A stretch of 64,000 nucleotides of DNA from the NCBI RefSeq assembly GCF_014193425.1, contig NZ_JACHZG010000001.1, forward strand, positions 3,596,001 to 3,660,000, written 5' to 3'. Under the pieces are notes generated by a model. That model was given only the letters and a program-made list of their open reading frames with translations, searched no databases and was not told the origin of the DNA. A program made the translations under genes and the position numbers. The stretch comes from Microlunatus antarcticus (GTDB lineage: Bacteria; Actinomycetota; Actinomycetes; Propionibacteriales; Propionibacteriaceae). Shown one piece after another: positions 35,150 through 43,208 of the stretch (the first letter of the stretch is position 1; every line of letters begins with the position of its first letter).

Positions 35150-35575
35150 TTACGTCGCTTCCGCGTCGTACGGGGTGTGCTGCGGGGTCGCGGCGCGCAT
35201 GGCGTCGGCGGGGCCGCCCGGGGTGACGTCCTTGGCGCCCTCGATCGAGGAGCGGACGGACTCACGGCTCTCGCCGAGGGTGTCGCCCACGCCGGCGATC
35301 TCGGCCTTGACGTCCGCGACGACCGAGTTGTCGAGCAGGTTCTTCTGGATGAACGAGCGCGGGTTGAGGTCCCGGAAGTCGAGGTTCTCGAACTCGGGGC
35401 CCAGCTGCGAGGTGAGCTGCTGCTGGGCGTTGTTGGCCGTGCTGCGCAGGAAGTTGATCAGCCGGGCGGCTTTGCGGGCCAGGTCCGGCAACCGCTCCGG
35501 CCCGAAGAGGATGACGGCGAGGACCAGGAGCAGCGCGAACTCCGGCCCGTTGATGTCGAGCAGCAGCGGCGTCAC
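35150..35575 (-). CDS. tatB: Twin-arginine translocase subunit TatB
   Basis: 141 aa. The N-terminal transmembrane helix (about 8-26, GPEFALLLVLAVILFGPERL) with the FGPERLP hinge is the TatA/B signature; the Glu at about residue 10 is typical of TatB. An amphipathic helix (PDLARKAARLINFLRSTANN) and a long acidic tail follow. GTG at 35575 is 1 bp after the htrA stop, so they are coupled. In mycobacteria the order sigE-rseA-htrA-tatB is the same. Confidence 0.93.
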   Translation of the reverse strand: MTPLLLDINGPEFALLLVLAVILFGPERLPDLARKAARLINFLRSTANNAQQQLTSQLGPEFENLDFRDLNPRSFIQKNLLDNSVVADVKAEIAGVGDTLGESRESVRSSIEGAKDVTPGGPADAMRAATPQHTPYDAEAT

Positions 35576-35576
35576 G

Positions 35577-36785
35577 TCAGCCCACCCGTCCACCGAGCGT
35601 GAGCTCGGCCTCGGCCTCGTCGGTCCCCCGGGTGTAGCCGACGGTCACCTTGTCCCCCGGTCGGTGCGTGCGGATGATGACGACCAGCTCCTCCCGCGTC
35701 TCGACCTCTCGGCCGTCGACGCTCGACACGCGGTCGCCCGCCCTCAGACCCGCCTTGCGGGCCGCCCCACCGGAGTCCACGCTGAGCAGCTCGACCCCGC
35801 TCGCCGTCTCCTGCAGCTGGGCGCCGACCACGGGGTACGTGGCCTTGCCGTCGGCGATCAGGAGGTCGCCGATGGTGCGGGCCTGGTTGATGGGGATGGC
35901 GAAGCCGATCCCGATGTTGCCGGACTGCCCCTGGCCCGCGGAGAGCGTGAGGATGGCGGAGTTGACGCCGATGACCCGGGCACCGGCGTCGACCAGCGGC
36001 CCGCCCGAGTTGCCCGGGTTGATCGACGCGTCGGTCTGGATGCCGTCGATGTAGGCCGTCGGCGCGTCGGCGCTGCCGGACTCGTTCACGGTGACCGGCC
36101 GGTCGAGCGCCGAGACGATGCCCTGCGTGACCGTGCCGGGCAGACCGAGCGGCGACCCGACCGCGACCACCGGAGCACCGACCCGCGCGGACCGCGAGTC
36201 GCCGAGCTCGACGGGGGTCAGCGCGTCGTCCGCCTTCACCTTGATGACGGCGAGGTCGTAGGAGGGGCTGCGCCCGACCAGGGTGGCCGACGTCTGCCGC
36301 CCGTCGGAGAAGACGACCCGGATGCGGCTGCCGCTCGCGGCCCCCGCGACGACGTGGTTGTTGGTCATCACGTGGCCCTGACGGTCGAGCACGAAGCCGG
36401 ACCCGGTGCCCGTGCCGTTGCCGGAGCCGACCTCGATCATCACGGTGCCGGGCAGGACCCGCCGGGCCACCTCGACGGTGCTGGTCGTCTCCCCCGGCGG
36501 CAGCGGGGCCGGCACGGGGTCGGTGCTGCTGACGGGGTCGGACGGGGCGCTGGTCCCGCGGTCGGCGCTCAGGCGCGCGGCGCCGAAGCCCGCACCCGAG
36601 CCGACCAGCAGCGCGACGAGGGCCGCGCCGGCGAGAACACCACCCGTACGGGGCCGCGAGCGCCGGGCCGGCGCGGTCGTGACCGCCTCGCCGAAGGGCC
36701 AGTGGTAGGAGGGAGCGTCGTCCCCGAAGGCCGAGCGGGTCGGGTCCGACGAGCCCGTACGGTGCGGGGCCGAGCCGTCCGACAT
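35577..36785 (-). CDS. htrA: HtrA/DegP-type membrane serine protease
   Basis: 402 aa. Cytoplasmic N-terminus, one transmembrane helix (about 49-70), Pro-rich linker, trypsin-like domain with His144 (NNHVV), Asp177 (YDLAVIKV) and Ser260 (NPGNSGGPL), then one PDZ domain (about 305-395, AARKAGLRAGDRVSSVDGRE). Acts outside the membrane on misfolded proteins and probably on the stress-signalling pathway. Its ATG lies 1 bp after the anti-sigma gene stop. Part of the sigE operon. Confidence 0.95.
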   Translation of the reverse strand: MSDGSAPHRTGSSDPTRSAFGDDAPSYHWPFGEAVTTAPARRSRPRTGGVLAGAALVALLVGSGAGFGAARLSADRGTSAPSDPVSSTDPVPAPLPPGETTSTVEVARRVLPGTVMIEVGSGNGTGTGSGFVLDRQGHVMTNNHVVAGAASGSRIRVVFSDGRQTSATLVGRSPSYDLAVIKVKADDALTPVELGDSRSARVGAPVVAVGSPLGLPGTVTQGIVSALDRPVTVNESGSADAPTAYIDGIQTDASINPGNSGGPLVDAGARVIGVNSAILTLSAGQGQSGNIGIGFAIPINQARTIGDLLIADGKATYPVVGAQLQETASGVELLSVDSGGAARKAGLRAGDRVSSVDGREVETREELVVIIRTHRPGDKVTVGYTRGTDEAEAELTLGGRVG

Positions 36786-36786
36786 G

Positions 36787-38280
36787 TCAGCCCTTCAGAT
36801 CGGCGAGGATCCTCGACCAGCCCTCACGCACGCGGCCCAGGGTAGTCGTCTCGACCGGCCCCGCGTGCGGGAAGGTGGCGACCGCCTGACGCAGCAGCGA
36901 GGCGGTCCCGTCGGTCGTGACGGTGTAGACGGTGTCGCCGGACTGCCACGTCGACCACCGCACCGCGCCGTCGTGGCGCCAGGCGCCGAGTGCGTCGTCC
37001 CAGCGTGCGCCGGACGGGATCCCGCTCAGGCGGCCGTGCCGCTGCAGCACGCTGACGGTGCTCACCCCGTCCCCGTAGACGGCGTGCAGCGACCGCGGGT
37101 CGGTGGGGGTGTCGGTGCTGACCTCGAGCAGGTCGAGCCCCGCCATCTCGTCGGCGCAGGACCACCCCGAGCTGGCCAGGTGGGCGGCGTCCGCGTCGGC
37201 GTCGGCGCTCGAGCCGGAGCCGGCGACGCGGGCGGCGACCCGGGTCTGCCCGACCCGGGCGTACGGCACGACGTCGACCTCGGTGAAGCCCGCGGCCGTG
37301 CTCAGGCGGTCGCCGTCGTAGCTCTCCTGCCACAGGAGGACGCCCGTGTCGTCGTCGACCCACCAGCGCTTGGCCGGAGAGCCGTGCTGGTCGCTGGCCG
37401 TGACGACGCTGGCCCGCTGCCCCGCGACGCTCACGCCCGAGTCGTAGCTGAGGGCGTACGCGTGGGCGATCAGGTCGACCGGAGAGGTGCCCTCGTCGGT
37501 GGTGACCTGGGCCGGGGCCAGCGAGCTGGCCAGCGTGGAACCGTCCGGGGCGAGGACGCTGACGAGCGTGCCCTGGGTGCTGCGGGTGTCCATCCGCACC
37601 CGGGCACCGAGCAGGCGATGCTGCGTCTGGGCCAGGACCGCCTGCTGGCCGTTGACCGTCGTGGTCCGTCCCGCGGCGAGCGCGCGGTCGAGCATCCGTT
37701 CCGCCTCGGCCTCGTCGTCGGAGTGGCGGCCCTTCGGTGAGGGACGGACGATCCCGGCGTCGCTCGTCGCCGCCTCGGGCAGCGAGTCGAGCAGCATCAG
37801 GGCGCTGAGCGACGCGCCGGTCACCGACAGCTCGGCGGCCGCGGCCCCGAACTCGGCCTGCGCCTCGTCGGCGGGGTCGGCGACCGCGGCCAGGTTGGAG
37901 GTCGGGGCGGCGAACCAGCCGGTCAGCCCGATCGCGGTCAGGACGGCGCCGACGGCGAGCGTCCCGAGCAGGGCCCGGACGCGGGCCCGGCGGCGCTCGG
38001 AGGGCAGGGAGAGCCCGCCGGAGGAGTCGAAGGCCTTGGTCCACGGACGGGCCGAGGCGTCGCCGGCGATCGAGACGAGACGGTCCGAGAGGGGGGCCGG
38101 GGCGGTGCGGCCGGCGCTCCGGCCGAGGAGGTCACGGACCGCACGCAGCTCGGCGACGTCGGCACGGCACCCCGCGCAGCCGACCAGGTGCGTGGCCACG
38201 CGCTCGCTGTCCTGGGGGGACAGCGCGCCGTCGACGAAGCCGGAGCGGAGCTCGGCCAGGCCGTCGCAGGCGCTGCTCAC
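36787..38280 (-). CDS. Anti-sigma factor with RseB-like sensor domain
   Basis: 497 aa. The N-terminal zinc-associated anti-sigma domain (about 1-60) has the motif HLVGCAGC (HxxxCxxC). A cytoplasmic linker, one transmembrane helix (about 105-125, VRALLGTLAVGAVLTAIGL) and a 370-residue extracytoplasmic part follow. The outer part contains ALSYDSGVSVAGQRASVVTA, KRWWVDDDTGVLLWQESYDG and a C-terminal VSVLQRHGRL domain, resembling MucB/RseB two-domain sensors. Mycobacterial RseA is only about 150 aa, so this is a fused inner-membrane anti-sigma plus sensor. GTG at 38280 lies 7 bp after the sigE stop. Confidence 0.88.
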   Translation of the reverse strand: MSSACDGLAELRSGFVDGALSPQDSERVATHLVGCAGCRADVAELRAVRDLLGRSAGRTAPAPLSDRLVSIAGDASARPWTKAFDSSGGLSLPSERRRARVRALLGTLAVGAVLTAIGLTGWFAAPTSNLAAVADPADEAQAEFGAAAAELSVTGASLSALMLLDSLPEAATSDAGIVRPSPKGRHSDDEAEAERMLDRALAAGRTTTVNGQQAVLAQTQHRLLGARVRMDTRSTQGTLVSVLAPDGSTLASSLAPAQVTTDEGTSPVDLIAHAYALSYDSGVSVAGQRASVVTASDQHGSPAKRWWVDDDTGVLLWQESYDGDRLSTAAGFTEVDVVPYARVGQTRVAARVAGSGSSADADADAAHLASSGWSCADEMAGLDLLEVSTDTPTDPRSLHAVYGDGVSTVSVLQRHGRLSGIPSGARWDDALGAWRHDGAVRWSTWQSGDTVYTVTTDGTASLLRQAVATFPHAGPVETTTLGRVREGWSRILADLKG

Positions 38281-38287
38281 GTGACGC

Positions 38288-39061
38288 TCACGGGGCGACC
38301 GCGTGCACCCGTCCGCCGACTCCTGCGTCGTCGTCGGTGGTGGAACGTCCCGGCTCGGCGTCGACGCCGAGGTAGCGCGTGTGCTCGAGGGTCGGGCGGC
38401 GGTGCGCGAGGGCGGCGCGGAGCTGGGCGCGACCGCGGTGGATGCGGCTGCGGACCGTGCCGATCTTGAGGTCGAGGACCTCGCTGATCTCCTCGTAGGT
38501 CAGACCCTCGATGTCGCAGAGCACGACGGCGGCGCGGAAGGTCGGCGCGAGAGCGTTGAGGGCGGCGGCCACGTCGTGGTCGAGATCGGCGTCGTCGAGC
38601 TGCTGCGAAGGGTTGGGCCACGAGCTCGCGAGGCGGTCGTCGCTGCCCTCGGCGAGCCCGTCGAACCGGATCTTCTGGCGGCGCCGGGCCCCGTCGAGGA
38701 AGAGGTTGGTGGTGATGCGGTGCAGCCAGCCCTCGAAGGTGCCGGGCTGGAAGCGGTGCAGCGAGCGGAACACCCGGACGAACACGTCCTGGGTGAGGTC
38801 CTCGGCGTCGTGCGCGTTGCCGGTCAGGCGGTAGGAGAGCCGGTAGACGCGCGCGCTGTGGTCACGCACGATCTCTTCCCAGCTCGGCGGCTCCCAGGCG
38901 ACCGCGGGAGCGTCGTCGACGACGGGGGTGGAGCCAGTGGTGGTACGCACGGCGAGAGCCTCCTGCAGCGCGGGGGCAGCCGGAACGGCCGCGACCGGGC
39001 TCTCACCATGACGGAGCGACCTGTCCAGCCCCTTGACGAAACCTGTCAGCAACCTGTGCAC
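38288..39061 (-). CDS. sigE: Extracytoplasmic-function sigma factor SigE
   Basis: 257 aa. Sigma region 2 (about 63-135: [39 protein letters not shown]) and region 4 (about 165-222: [40 protein letters not shown]) are canonical. A roughly 50-residue N-terminal extension is present as in mycobacterial SigE. GTG at 39061 directly abuts GGGAGGAG; TTG nine bases downstream would have better spacing. Directs the envelope-stress regulon; leads the operon with the anti-sigma gene, htrA and tatB. A matching promoter is at 39099-39126. Confidence 0.94.
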   Translation of the reverse strand: MHRLLTGFVKGLDRSLRHGESPVAAVPAAPALQEALAVRTTTGSTPVVDDAPAVAWEPPSWEEIVRDHSARVYRLSYRLTGNAHDAEDLTQDVFVRVFRSLHRFQPGTFEGWLHRITTNLFLDGARRRQKIRFDGLAEGSDDRLASSWPNPSQQLDDADLDHDVAAALNALAPTFRAAVVLCDIEGLTYEEISEVLDLKIGTVRSRIHRGRAQLRAALAHRRPTLEHTRYLGVDAEPGRSTTDDDAGVGGRVHAVAP

Positions 39062-39098
39062 CTCCTCCCCACGACGCGAGCACGATCCGTACGCCCCT

Positions 39099-39126
39099 CG
39101 AACGAGGCAGCCCGCGGCAACGTTCC
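39099..39126 (-). promoter_or_regulatory. Putative SigE-dependent promoter of sigE
   Basis: On the minus strand GGAAC (39126-39122) is followed after exactly 18 bases by GTTCG (39103-39099). This fits the ECF SigE-class consensus GGAAC-N16-19-GTT. It lies about 38 bp upstream of the sigE start, so the gene may activate itself. Seen by motif only. Confidence 0.5.
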
Positions 39127-39148
39127 CCGGGCCGTCGAGGTCGGACGG

Positions 39149-40066
39149 TCAGGCCGCGCCCGACCCCGGACCGGACGGGAGCCCGGCGGCGTCCAGCGCG
39201 CCGGCCAGCGCCTCACGCTGCTCGGCCGTCGCGGGCACCAGCGGCAGCCGTACGCCGCCCACGCCCCGCCCCTGCAGCTCGAGCCCGGCCTTGACCAGGA
39301 TCGCGCCCTGGGTCGCGAAGATTCCCACGAAGATCGGCAGCAGCCGGCGGTGCAGGCGCAGCGCCTCCGCCGGGTCGCCCGTGATCGCGGCCTCCACGAG
39401 CGCCCGCGCCTGCGGGCCGCAGAAGTGGGTCGAGGTGCCGATCACGCCGACCGCGCCGATCGACAGCAGCGGCAGGGTGAGGGCGTCGTCGCCGGAGTAG
39501 TAGGCGAGGTCGGAGGCCGCCATCACGCCGGCCGAGGCCACGAGGTCGCTCTTCGCGTCCTTGACCGCGACGACGCGCGGGTGCTCGGCCAGACGCAGCA
39601 GCGTCTCGCTGGCGAGAGCCGTCCCGGCCCGGTGCGGGATGTCGTACAGCATCACCGGCAGCCCGGTCGCATCGGCGAGGGTGCGGAAGTGCTCGACGAG
39701 CCCGGCCTGCGGGGGGCGGGAGTAGTACGGCGTCACCGCCAGCAGGCCGTCCGCGCCGGCCTTCTCCGCGGCGGCCGCGAGCTCGAGGGTGTGGGCGGTG
39801 TCGTTCGTGCCCACCCCGGCGACCACGTGCGCCCGGTCGCCCACCGCGTCGACGACCGTGCGGACCAGGTCGGCCTTCTCCGCGTCCGTGGTGGTCGGGG
39901 CCTCGCCGCCCGTCCCGTTGATCACGAGGCCGTCGTGCGCCTGCTCGTCGACCAGATACGTCGCGAGGGCTGCGGCGGCGTCGAGGTCGACCGAGCCGTC
40001 CACACGGAAGGGCGTCACCATCGCGGTGAGCAACCGCCCGAACGGCGGGTCAGCCTTGGCAGCCAT
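39149..40066 (-). CDS. dapA: 4-hydroxy-tetrahydrodipicolinate synthase
   Basis: 305 aa. Condenses pyruvate with aspartate semialdehyde, the first committed step to diaminopimelate and lysine. Schiff-base Lys169 (VVAVKDAKSD), NGTGGEAPTTT pyruvate loop, Tyr114/115 (VTPYYSRPP) and Tyr141 (MLYDIPHRAG) are present. ATG at 40066 has AGGA 8 bases upstream; the ATG at 40075 overlaps that site. dapC, dapD and dapE are elsewhere in this window. Confidence 0.95.
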   Translation of the reverse strand: MAAKADPPFGRLLTAMVTPFRVDGSVDLDAAAALATYLVDEQAHDGLVINGTGGEAPTTTDAEKADLVRTVVDAVGDRAHVVAGVGTNDTAHTLELAAAAEKAGADGLLAVTPYYSRPPQAGLVEHFRTLADATGLPVMLYDIPHRAGTALASETLLRLAEHPRVVAVKDAKSDLVASAGVMAASDLAYYSGDDALTLPLLSIGAVGVIGTSTHFCGPQARALVEAAITGDPAEALRLHRRLLPIFVGIFATQGAILVKAGLELQGRGVGGVRLPLVPATAEQREALAGALDAAGLPSGPGSGAA

Positions 40067-40100
40067 GCGGGTCATCCTACGGAGCGGGATCGGGAACGGG

Positions 40101-40168
40101 TTCGCGGAGCGCCAGCGACGTGAACCCAGTCGGGGGGTGTGGGGGGTCGTCCCCCCTCAGGACAGAGC
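40101..40168 (-). repeat. Intergenic repeat family C, copy 1
   Basis: GCGCCAGCGACGTGAACCC followed by a G-rich/C-rich hairpin (GGGGGGTCGTCCCCCC) and CTCAGGACAGAG. A diverged copy is at 41280-41342, equally just beyond the 3' end of a minus-strand gene. Likely a terminator-type repeat after the biotinyl carrier gene. Confidence 0.65.
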
Positions 40169-40171
40169 CCC

Positions 40172-40393
40172 TCAGGACGGGTCGATGACGACCAGCGGGT
40201 CGCCGTCGTTGACGACGTCCCCGTCCTCGACCACGATCTCGACCACGGAGCCGGCGACCTCGGCGAGCACCGGGATCTCCATCTTCATCGACTCGAGGAT
40301 GACCACCGCGTCGTCGGAGGCGACCCGCTGCCCCACCTCGACCTCGACCTTCATCACGGCCGCGACGAGCTCGGCGACGACGGTGTGGCTCAT
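40172..40393 (-). CDS. Biotin/lipoyl attachment carrier protein
   Basis: 73 aa, a single biotinyl-lipoyl domain. The modified Lys is in the ESMKMEIPV motif (Lys37), which favours biotin. GQRVASDDAVV and EDGDVVNDGDPLVVID complete the hammerhead fold. Such short stand-alone carriers are common in actinobacteria; the partner carboxylase is not in this window. ATG at 40393. Confidence 0.9.
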   Translation of the reverse strand: MSHTVVAELVAAVMKVEVEVGQRVASDDAVVILESMKMEIPVLAEVAGSVVEIVVEDGDVVNDGDPLVVIDPS

Positions 40394-40496
40394 GGAGCGC
40401 ACTCTAGTGAGTCCCGGCCGCCCCGGTCGCGCGCACCGCTCCGCAGGCACTGTTCCGAGGGCTGGTCGGACGACGTCGCACCGATAGGCTGCGGGC

Positions 40497-41189
40497 GTGA
40501 GCCCCTCGTCTGCTGCCACCAGCCCCACCGCCGGCCCCGGCGTGCCGACCTCGCCCGCCGCGGCGCCGAAGCCGGTCTCCTGGGCCTTCGCCGAGGACTT
40601 CGCGGCCGAGGGCGATGCGGCGGCACAGGCGCGCGTCGAGACCGGGCCGCTCGGGGTCGAGCCGCTGAGCCGGGGCACGGTCAGCACGCTGACCTTCCTC
40701 GCGCAGGCCGTGCAGGCCCGCGCGGTGGTCGAGATCGGCACGGGGACCGGCCAGTCCGGGCTCGCCCTCTTCGCCGGCATGCAGCGCGACGGCATCCTGA
40801 CCAGCGTCGACCTCGAGGCCGACCACCAGCGCCAGGCGCGGAAGGCGTTCAGCTCGCTGGGCATCGCGAGCCAGCGGTTCCGCCTGATCGCGGGCGACGC
40901 GCTCACCGTCCTGCCCAAGCTGAGCGACGGCGCGTACGACCTCGTCCTCGTCGCGGGCGACACCCTCGAGTACGCCGACTACGTCGCCCAGGGCCTGCGG
41001 CTCCTGCGCCACGGTGGTCTGCTCGTCATGACCCACGTCCTGTGGCACGACACCGTCGCAGACCCGGCGAACGACGACGACGAGACCCTCTCCGTCCGCA
41101 GCGCGCTGGAGGCGGTCACGGAGAACGAGGACCTCGTCGCCAGCCTGCTCCCCGTCGGCGACGGCCTGCTGGTGGCGGTCAAGCGCTGA
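40497..41189 (+). CDS. Class I SAM-dependent O-methyltransferase
   Basis: 230 aa. SAM-binding motif VVEIGTGTGQSGLALFAGM, the acidic TSVDLEADH and DLVLVAGDTLEYADYV match the catechol-type O-methyltransferase_3 family. An Ala/Pro-rich N-terminus of about 30 residues is extra. GTG at 40497. A related methyltransferase is divergent from sigE in mycobacteria; here dapA and the carrier gene lie between them. Acceptor substrate unknown. Confidence 0.9.
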   Translation: MSPSSAATSPTAGPGVPTSPAAAPKPVSWAFAEDFAAEGDAAAQARVETGPLGVEPLSRGTVSTLTFLAQAVQARAVVEIGTGTGQSGLALFAGMQRDGILTSVDLEADHQRQARKAFSSLGIASQRFRLIAGDALTVLPKLSDGAYDLVLVAGDTLEYADYVAQGLRLLRHGGLLVMTHVLWHDTVADPANDDDETLSVRSALEAVTENEDLVASLLPVGDGLLVAVKR

Positions 41190-41215
41190 GCGGAGTCCTC
41201 AGCACCCGGCAGATG

Positions 41216-41266
41216 CAGAACGGGGATGGTTCGGCACCGTAGCGGTGCCGAACCATCCCCGTTCTG
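41216..41266. terminator. Perfect 24-bp hairpin, bidirectional terminator
   Basis: CAGAACGGGGATGGTTCGGC... (41216-41239) pairs base for base with 41243-41266 across a TAG loop. It lies between the convergent methyltransferase and DUF1540 genes. It lacks a T-run but is the strongest single hairpin in the window. Confidence 0.75.
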
Positions 41267-41279
41267 GCTCGGGTCAGGG

Positions 41280-41342
41280 TTGCGCGAGCGCCAGCGAGTG
41301 GAACCCACGCGGGGGTGTGGGGGTCGCCCCCCTCACGAGAGA
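41280..41342 (-). repeat. Intergenic repeat family C, copy 2
   Basis: GCGCCAGCGAGTGGAACCC, then GGGGGTCGCCCCCCTCA and GAGAGAG. It resembles 40101-40168 over its length with small indels. Located just after the stop of the DUF1540 gene on its strand. Confidence 0.65.
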
Positions 41343-41347
41343 GTGCC

Positions 41348-41632
41348 TCAGGCCTTGACGTAGGAGAGGCAGTCAGCGCCCGAGGCGGCAGACCCGACGC
41401 TCACGAACGGGGCGCGGCACTCGAGCGCCTCGTTGTTCACGCAGTCGGCCCGCTGGCAGGCACCGACCTGGGCGACGACGTCGAGGCCGCCCTTGTCGTT
41501 GAGGGACAGGAACGTCGCGCAGGCGGCGTCGGCGTTCATGCTGATCGCGAAGGCGTGGCAGCCGTCGTCGTTGTAGGCGCAGCTCGTCGCGGAGCAGTCG
41601 TGGACGGCGGGCATCTCGAGAACATCGGTCAT
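41348..41632 (-). CDS. DUF1540 Cys-rich protein (two repeats)
   Basis: 94 aa with eight Cys in two DUF1540-like units: CSATSCAYNDDGCHAFAIS with AACATF, and CQRADCVNNEALECRAPFVS with DCLSY. The spacing suggests two small metal-binding (probably zinc) knuckles. ATG at 41632 follows a GGAGG-like site (AGGAGGCTCCCC). Function of the family is not known. Confidence 0.88.
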   Translation of the reverse strand: MTDVLEMPAVHDCSATSCAYNDDGCHAFAISMNADAACATFLSLNDKGGLDVVAQVGACQRADCVNNEALECRAPFVSVGSAASGADCLSYVKA

Positions 41633-41810
41633 GGGGAGCCTCCTGGGCGTCGATCAGGATCGGGTACGAGACCGAAACTAGACCGGTTCCAGGCGCCCCG
41701 CCAGCAAGCGCAGGCTCCCCTCAGAAGGCGTAGGGCAGGCTGCCCTCACCGCATCTGCCCTGATCAGGGCCCTGTTCAGACGCCCAGACCACGACAGCCG
41801 CTCAAGATCG

Positions 41811-41846
41811 GAACAGCCGCACAGGTCGCGGCCTGTGCGGCTGTTC
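41811..41846. repeat. Hairpin repeat family B, copy 3
   Basis: GAACAGCCGCACAGG pairs perfectly with CCTGTGCGGCTGTTC around TCGCGG. Downstream CGGAGGTACGCGGCTGTT repeats what follows copy 1. It lies about 60 bp beyond the glgC stop on the glgC strand; the rest of the 274-bp gap to the DUF1540 gene shows nothing else I can name. Confidence 0.78.
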
Positions 41847-41906
41847 GTGACCTGGGCGGCTGTTGCGGAGGTACGCGGCTGTTCTCGGAGTCGAGCGGTC
41901 GGGCGT

Positions 41907-43127
41907 CTACTTCACCGTGATGTTCTTGCCGACGACGGTGATGCCGCTGTCGGAGACCGTGAAGCCGCGGGCGAGGTCGTCGGCCTTGCTCACGCCGATC
42001 TGGGCGCCGTCGAGGACGACGACGTTCTTGTCGAGGATCGCGCTGCGGACGACGGCCTTGTGCCCGATGCGGACACCCTGGAGGAGCACGGAGTGGTCCA
42101 CCTTGGAGCCCTCGTCGACCCGGACGTTCGGCGAGAGCACCGAGCTCTCGATCGAGCCGCCCGAGATGATGCAGCCCGGGCTCACCAGCGAGTCGAGCGC
42201 GAGACCGCGCAGCGTGAACTTCGCCGCCGGCTGCTGCACCGGGTAGGTCCAGATCGGCCAGCCCGCGTTGTAGAGGTTGAAGACGGGGTCAATCGAGACC
42301 AGGTCCATGTGCGCCTCGTGGTAGGCGTCGATCGTCCCCACGTCGCGCCAGTAGGCCTTGTCGCGGTCGGTCGATCCGGGCACGTTGTTGGCCGTGAAGT
42401 CGTAGACCTGGGCGTCGCCGCGGTTGACGAAGCTGGGCACGATGTCGCCGCCCATGTCGTGGCGCGACTCCGCGTCCTCGGCGTCGGTGTTGAGGCACTC
42501 GATCAGCGCGTCGGTGGTGAAGATGTAGTTGCCCATCGAGGCGAACGACGAGTCCGGGTCGTCGGCCAGGCCCGGCGGGTCGGCCGGCTTCTCCAGGAAC
42601 TCGGTGATCTTGTTGTCGGGCGCCGCGTCGATCACGCCGAACGCCGACGCCTGGTTGCGCGGGACGCGGATCGCCGCGACGGTCAGGCCCTTGCCGCCGT
42701 CGATGTGCGCCTCGAGCATCTGCGAGACGTCCATGCGGTAGATGTTGTCGGCGCCGAAGACGACGACGTAGTCGGGCTTCTCGTCCATGATCAGGTTCAT
42801 CGACTGGAAGATCGCGTCGGCGCTGCCCTGGTACCAGTGCGGGCCGAGCCGCTGCTGCGCCGGGACGGGCGTCACGTAGTTCCCGAGCATCGTCGACATC
42901 CGCCACGTCAGCGAGATGTGGCGGTCGAGCGAGTGGGACTTGTACTGCGTGAGCACGGCGATCTGGCGCATGCCGGCGTTCGCGAGGTTGGACAGGACGA
43001 AGTCGATGAGGCGGTACGTGCCGCCGAACGGGACGGCCGGCTTGGCCCGGTCCGCGGTCAGGGGCATCAGACGCTTGCCCTCGCCCCCGGCGAGGACGAT
43101 GGACAGAACCTTCGGTGGTACGGCCAT
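41907..43127 (-). CDS. glgC: Glucose-1-phosphate adenylyltransferase
   Basis: 406 aa. Makes ADP-glucose from glucose-1-phosphate and ATP for glycogen and maltosyl-glucan synthesis. Nucleotide loop [35 protein letters not shown], catalytic region [13 protein letters not shown] (Asp) and [10 protein letters not shown] are present. The C-terminal third is a left-handed beta-helix ([20 protein letters not shown]). ATG at 43127 is preferred over TTG at 43133. Divergent from glgA, with 81 bp between starts. Confidence 0.97.
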   Translation of the reverse strand: MAVPPKVLSIVLAGGEGKRLMPLTADRAKPAVPFGGTYRLIDFVLSNLANAGMRQIAVLTQYKSHSLDRHISLTWRMSTMLGNYVTPVPAQQRLGPHWYQGSADAIFQSMNLIMDEKPDYVVVFGADNIYRMDVSQMLEAHIDGGKGLTVAAIRVPRNQASAFGVIDAAPDNKITEFLEKPADPPGLADDPDSSFASMGNYIFTTDALIECLNTDAEDAESRHDMGGDIVPSFVNRGDAQVYDFTANNVPGSTDRDKAYWRDVGTIDAYHEAHMDLVSIDPVFNLYNAGWPIWTYPVQQPAAKFTLRGLALDSLVSPGCIISGGSIESSVLSPNVRVDEGSKVDHSVLLQGVRIGHKAVVRSAILDKNVVVLDGAQIGVSKADDLARGFTVSDSGITVVGKNITVK

Positions 43128-43208
43128 GAGCAAAACCTAGGGGTCCTGCTGTGATGCCCGCCACCCGGGGTGGTGCGCGCTCGGGGGGCCCGTGGGATAT
43201 TCACCTCC

